45,840 nt of DNA. Source: an uncultured Flavobacteriales bacterium (GTDB taxonomy: Bacteria; Bacteroidota; Bacteroidia; Flavobacteriales_G; Salibacteraceae). Within the stretch, counting starts at the first letter, position 1. Each line of letters begins with the position of its first letter. Made by a program: the position numbers and the translations under genes. Location: assembly GCA_913062955.1 (NCBI GenBank), contig CAJXZP010000025.1:1-45840 (forward strand), written 5' to 3'. Shown here one piece after another: positions 43,726 to 45,840 of this stretch. The notes under the pieces were generated by a model, which worked only from the letters and a program-made list of their open reading frames with translations, ran no database searches and was not told the DNA's origin.

Positions 43726-44274
43726 ATGAGCTATTCAAGAAACCGAAAAAAACAATCTACCAACTTTGTAGATTATGTGAAATTATACGGTTCATCTGGT
43801 AAAGGTGGAGGCGGTTCTTCGCATTTACGTAGAGATAAGCTAACTGCTAAAGGCGGTCCCGATGGTGGTGACGGTGGTCGGGGTGGTCATGTTATTTTAG
43901 TAGGTGATAAACAAATTTGGACATTGATTCACTTACGTTTTCGTATTCATAACCGTGCAGAGGAAGGTGGTCATGGTGGTCAACAAACCAGTACCGGTAA
44001 GGATGGAGCTGATATTTATCTAAAAGTACCTTTGGGTACTGTGGTCAGAGATCCGGATACCTTAGAAATTTTGACTGAAATTACAGACGTAGGTCAAGAA
44101 TTTATCTTATTCAAAGGTGGTCGTGGAGGACAAGGGAACGCACATTTTAAATCGCCTACCTTTCAAACGCCACGATTTGCCCAACCGGGTGAAGATGGAC
44201 GAGATGGTTGGAGAGTTTTAGAATTAAAACTTTTAGCGGATGTGGGTTTAGTAGGATTCCCAAATGCGGGTAAA
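43726..44274 (+). CDS. obgE: Obg/CgtA GTPase, N-terminal part only (cut at the P-loop)
   Basis: The first ~183 residues are a normal Bacteroidota Obg. They comprise a glycine-rich OBG domain ([74 protein letters not shown]; about 13-158) and the G1 entry [19 protein letters not shown] (about 165-184). From the P-loop onward the frame is no longer Obg: the G2-G5 motifs are absent and ABC-transporter sequence follows. Obg is an essential ribosome-assembly GTPase, so a truncated copy is unlikely to be real, and I attribute it to an assembly join. The ATG is supported by the preceding terminator. Confidence 0.9.
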
Positions 44275-44286
44275 TCTACTTTATTA
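44263..44286. other. Probable chimeric junction obgE | znuC
   Basis: Both proteins encode a Walker A sequence ending GKSTLL, and the switch happens exactly there without loss of frame. Left of it the codons are AT-rich and Bacteroidota-like. Right of about 44,290 codon use is more GC-rich and the gene set is proteobacterial. A short near-identity of this kind is a common place for metagenome assemblers to join unrelated contigs. Confidence 0.85.
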
Positions 44287-44904
44287 AGGGCATTACTTCA
44301 GGCGATAAAACCGTCAGAAGGCGAAATTTGGCGCAAACATGACCTGGTCATCGGCTATGTACCGCAAAGACTGAATATAGATCCCATCATGCCGATGACA
44401 GTGGAGCGTTTCCTATCAATTCCGGCAAGCCGCCCCTTGAGTGAGAGAAAAGAAGCCCTTACAGATGTAGGCGCCCTCCACACTCTTAATCAATCGGTTC
44501 AAAGCCTTTCAGGGGGCGAGTTTCAGCGTGTACTTCTCGCCAGAGCAATTCTTCGAAAACCTGACCTCCTCGTTCTCGATGAACCGGTTCAGGGTGTGGA
44601 TTTCCAAGGACAAACTGCGCTCTACAAACTCATCTCCCGCCTAAAAGAAGAGGTTGGATTTGGTATTCTCATGGTTTCTCACGACTTGCATATTGTCATG
44701 GCAGAGACAGACCGGGTTGTATGCATTAATGGTCATATTTGCTGCTCTGGCGCGCCAACACAAGTAAGCGATAGTCCGGAATACCTTGCCTTGTTTGGGG
44801 GCCAGACAAAACCTGGACTGGCTGTTTATCACCACTTACATGACCATTCCCATGATTGTGAGCATGATCATGCCCACAATGATACTGCAGGTGACCAGCC
44901 ATGA
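44275..44904 (+). CDS. znuC: Zinc ABC transporter ATPase ZnuC, N-terminus missing
   Basis: About 210 residues from just after the Walker A Lys are present: [37 protein letters not shown] (Q-loop region), [16 protein letters not shown] (ABC signature), [16 protein letters not shown] (Walker B), [14 protein letters not shown] (switch His) and [20 protein letters not shown], closely following the ZnuC pattern. The tail is His-rich ([17 protein letters not shown]), likely a zinc-binding extension. The first ~35 residues are lost at the chimeric join. The last bases (ATGA) overlap the znuB start, the usual coupling in znuCB. ZnuC powers high-affinity zinc import with ZnuB and periplasmic ZnuA, which is not in view. 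Confidence 0.9.
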   Translation, partial: STLLRALLQAIKPSEGEIWRKHDLVIGYVPQRLNIDPIMPMTVERFLSIPASRPLSERKEALTDVGALHTLNQSVQSLSGGEFQRVLLARAILRKPDLLVLDEPVQGVDFQGQTALYKLISRLKEEVGFGILMVSHDLHIVMAETDRVVCINGHICCSGAPTQVSDSPEYLALFGGQTKPGLAVYHHLHDHSHDCEHDHAHNDTAGDQP

Positions 44905-45722
44905 TCTTCGAAGATTTCTTTCTGCGGGCCTTGGCAGCCGGTGTTGGCGTTGCAGTCATATCGGGCCCATTGGGATGTTTTGTAGTCTGGCGCCGGATGG
45001 CTTATTTTGGTGATACTCTTGCCCACTCTGCTCTTCTTGGCGTCGCATTAGGGCTGCTCTTAGGGTTCAACCTTACCCTTGGCATCATCGCCACGGCGAT
45101 AATGATTGCGCTCCTGGTCACGTTGTTTCAACACCAAAAAAGATTGGCCAGCGATACCCTCTTAGGGATCATGGCACACTCGAGCCTTGCTATAAGCCTC
45201 GTAGTTCTTGGCCTTCTTCAAGGCTTTCGCGTTGACTTACTATCCTATCTGTTTGGTGACGTATTGGCTGTTACTCTAGAAGATATTTACTGGATATACG
45301 GCGGGGGTATTTTTGCCTTACTTTTACTAGCCCGCATATGGAAAGACTTGCTTGCAGTTACTTTACACGAGGAATTGGCACGAGCTGAAGGTATTAATGT
45401 CGCGCTAGTTCAAACCCTTTTCATGGTAACAGTCGCCATTGTAATTGCGATCGCGATGAAGGTTGTGGGTGTACTGCTCATCACCTCCCTTCTCATTATC
45501 CCGGCCGCAGCTGCTCGTCGTTTTTCAAGTACACCGGAACAAATGGCTGTTATCGCATCTCTGATAGGCGGATTTTCAGTGATCCTTGGCTTAATGGGCT
45601 CCTTGGAGTGGGATACACCCTCAGGTCCATCTATTGTCGTCGCACAGGTAACCTTATTTTTAGGCGGGCTATTGATAGGTTCTCTTTTCTTAAGAGATAA
45701 ATCTCAAAGATCAGGAACTTAA
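44901..45722 (+). CDS. znuB: Zinc ABC transporter permease ZnuB
   Basis: The 273-residue permease starts [20 protein letters not shown] and has seven to eight membrane segments. It shows the family signature [34 protein letters not shown] (about 21-55), [20 protein letters not shown] and [20 protein letters not shown] (about 190-210). It overlaps znuC by four bases and its stop overlaps the end of the convergent LysR-type gene. Base and codon use differ from the Bacteroidota part of the window. Confidence 0.92.
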   Translation: MIFEDFFLRALAAGVGVAVISGPLGCFVVWRRMAYFGDTLAHSALLGVALGLLLGFNLTLGIIATAIMIALLVTLFQHQKRLASDTLLGIMAHSSLAISLVVLGLLQGFRVDLLSYLFGDVLAVTLEDIYWIYGGGIFALLLLARIWKDLLAVTLHEELARAEGINVALVQTLFMVTVAIVIAIAMKVVGVLLITSLLIIPAAAARRFSSTPEQMAVIASLIGGFSVILGLMGSLEWDTPSGPSIVVAQVTLFLGGLLIGSLFLRDKSQRSGT

Positions 45723-45840
45723 TAAAGTAATTCACTCGCCTCTTTACGTTCTTTAATGGCCAGTTCTTCTTGAACGTAGTGCTCTTGTATTTCTGACAGT
45801 ATCCAGTCTCGGAACTTCTTGATTTTCGGAACATTTCTCC
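45719..45840 (-). CDS. C-terminal end of a probable LysR-family regulator (partial)
   Basis: A minus-strand frame enters from the right edge with NVPKIKKFRDWILSEIQEHY and ends SELLY with TAA at 45721-45719. The pattern KI..FRDWIL.E resembles the extreme C-terminus of GcvA-like LysR regulators. Only about 39 residues are visible, so the family call is tentative. It overlaps the znuB stop by a few bases. Confidence 0.5.
   Translation of the reverse strand, partial: RNVPKIKKFRDWILSEIQEHYVQEELAIKERKEASELLY

Noticed and set aside
43726-44904. A natural Obg-ABC ATPase fusion protein as a novel system
   Set aside because: The switch falls exactly on the shared P-loop, both partners lose essential parts, and composition changes at the same point; assembly chimera is far more likely.
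1-45840. tRNA, rRNA, CRISPR array or complete IS element
   Set aside because: No cloverleaf-like, repeat-spacer or transposase sequence was recognised on either strand; a tRNA/IS search would settle it.

Overview
The window reads as low-GC Bacteroidota DNA, most likely a marine-type Flavobacteriia or relative. Evidence for this is: Bacteroidota-type -7 promoter boxes (TAnnTTTG) upstream of several genes; five secreted proteins or relics related to type IX secretion (T9SS) cargo, with FG-GAP, ASPIC/UnbV or ELWxxD repeats; DUF2490, DUF3667 and GldM-like proteins; and a purK-purE-amn / hpt-adk-obgE neighbourhood. The last ~1.5 kb is different. At about 44,275 the reading frame of obgE passes inside its P-loop into znuC of a proteobacterial-looking zinc transporter, followed by znuB and the end of a LysR-type regulator. 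I regard this as a probable assembly chimera joined at the shared Walker A sequence.

Layout. 1-2,830: the end of an unknown gene, an orphan nosL copper lipoprotein, a strongly decayed nosD relic, a two-domain VOC protein and a small frameshifted secreted protein. 2,837-7,545: phenylacetyl-CoA epoxidase, with paaE divergent from paaABC-paaD. 7,532-8,821: an ECF sigma factor operon. 8,930-12,105: a cell-envelope cluster on the minus strand (DUF2490 protein, MORN protein, alkaline-phosphatase-superfamily lipoprotein, beta-barrel). 12,477-14,465: a DUF3667 protein, then an HxlR regulator divergent from a SnoaL-like protein around a palindromic operator candidate. 15,011-17,490: a lone contractile-tail sheath gene and a frameshifted GldM-C-like lipoprotein. 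17,586-36,664: an accessory region of T9SS cargo genes and their relics, mixed with regulators, acetyltransferases, a hydrolase, a PanE-like reductase, a MOSC protein and an M43 metalloprotease. 37,114-43,667: a WG-repeat protein, fumarylacetoacetase, flavoprotein, AMP nucleosidase, purE, purK, hpt and adk.

The most interesting original signal is a family of secreted-protein modules. Three genes (starts at 19,110, 33,006 and 34,806, all minus) share an almost identical 30-bp upstream element at 68-69 bp from the start codon, which suggests a common promoter or operator. One of the three is an internally deleted paralogue of another. The TPR/transmembrane/LuxR-type HTH gene upstream of the FG-GAP gene at 34,806 has a decayed partial copy upstream of the 1,539-residue FG-GAP/ASPIC protein at 24,146, so a regulator-plus-cargo module seems to have been duplicated. 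That relic abuts a truncated WYL-type regulator.

Several genes carry single indels in short homopolymer or dinucleotide runs (2,468; 17,198; 24,434; 24,777). These could be genuine decay or residual sequencing errors; raw reads would decide. No rRNA, tRNA, CRISPR array or complete insertion sequence was seen.
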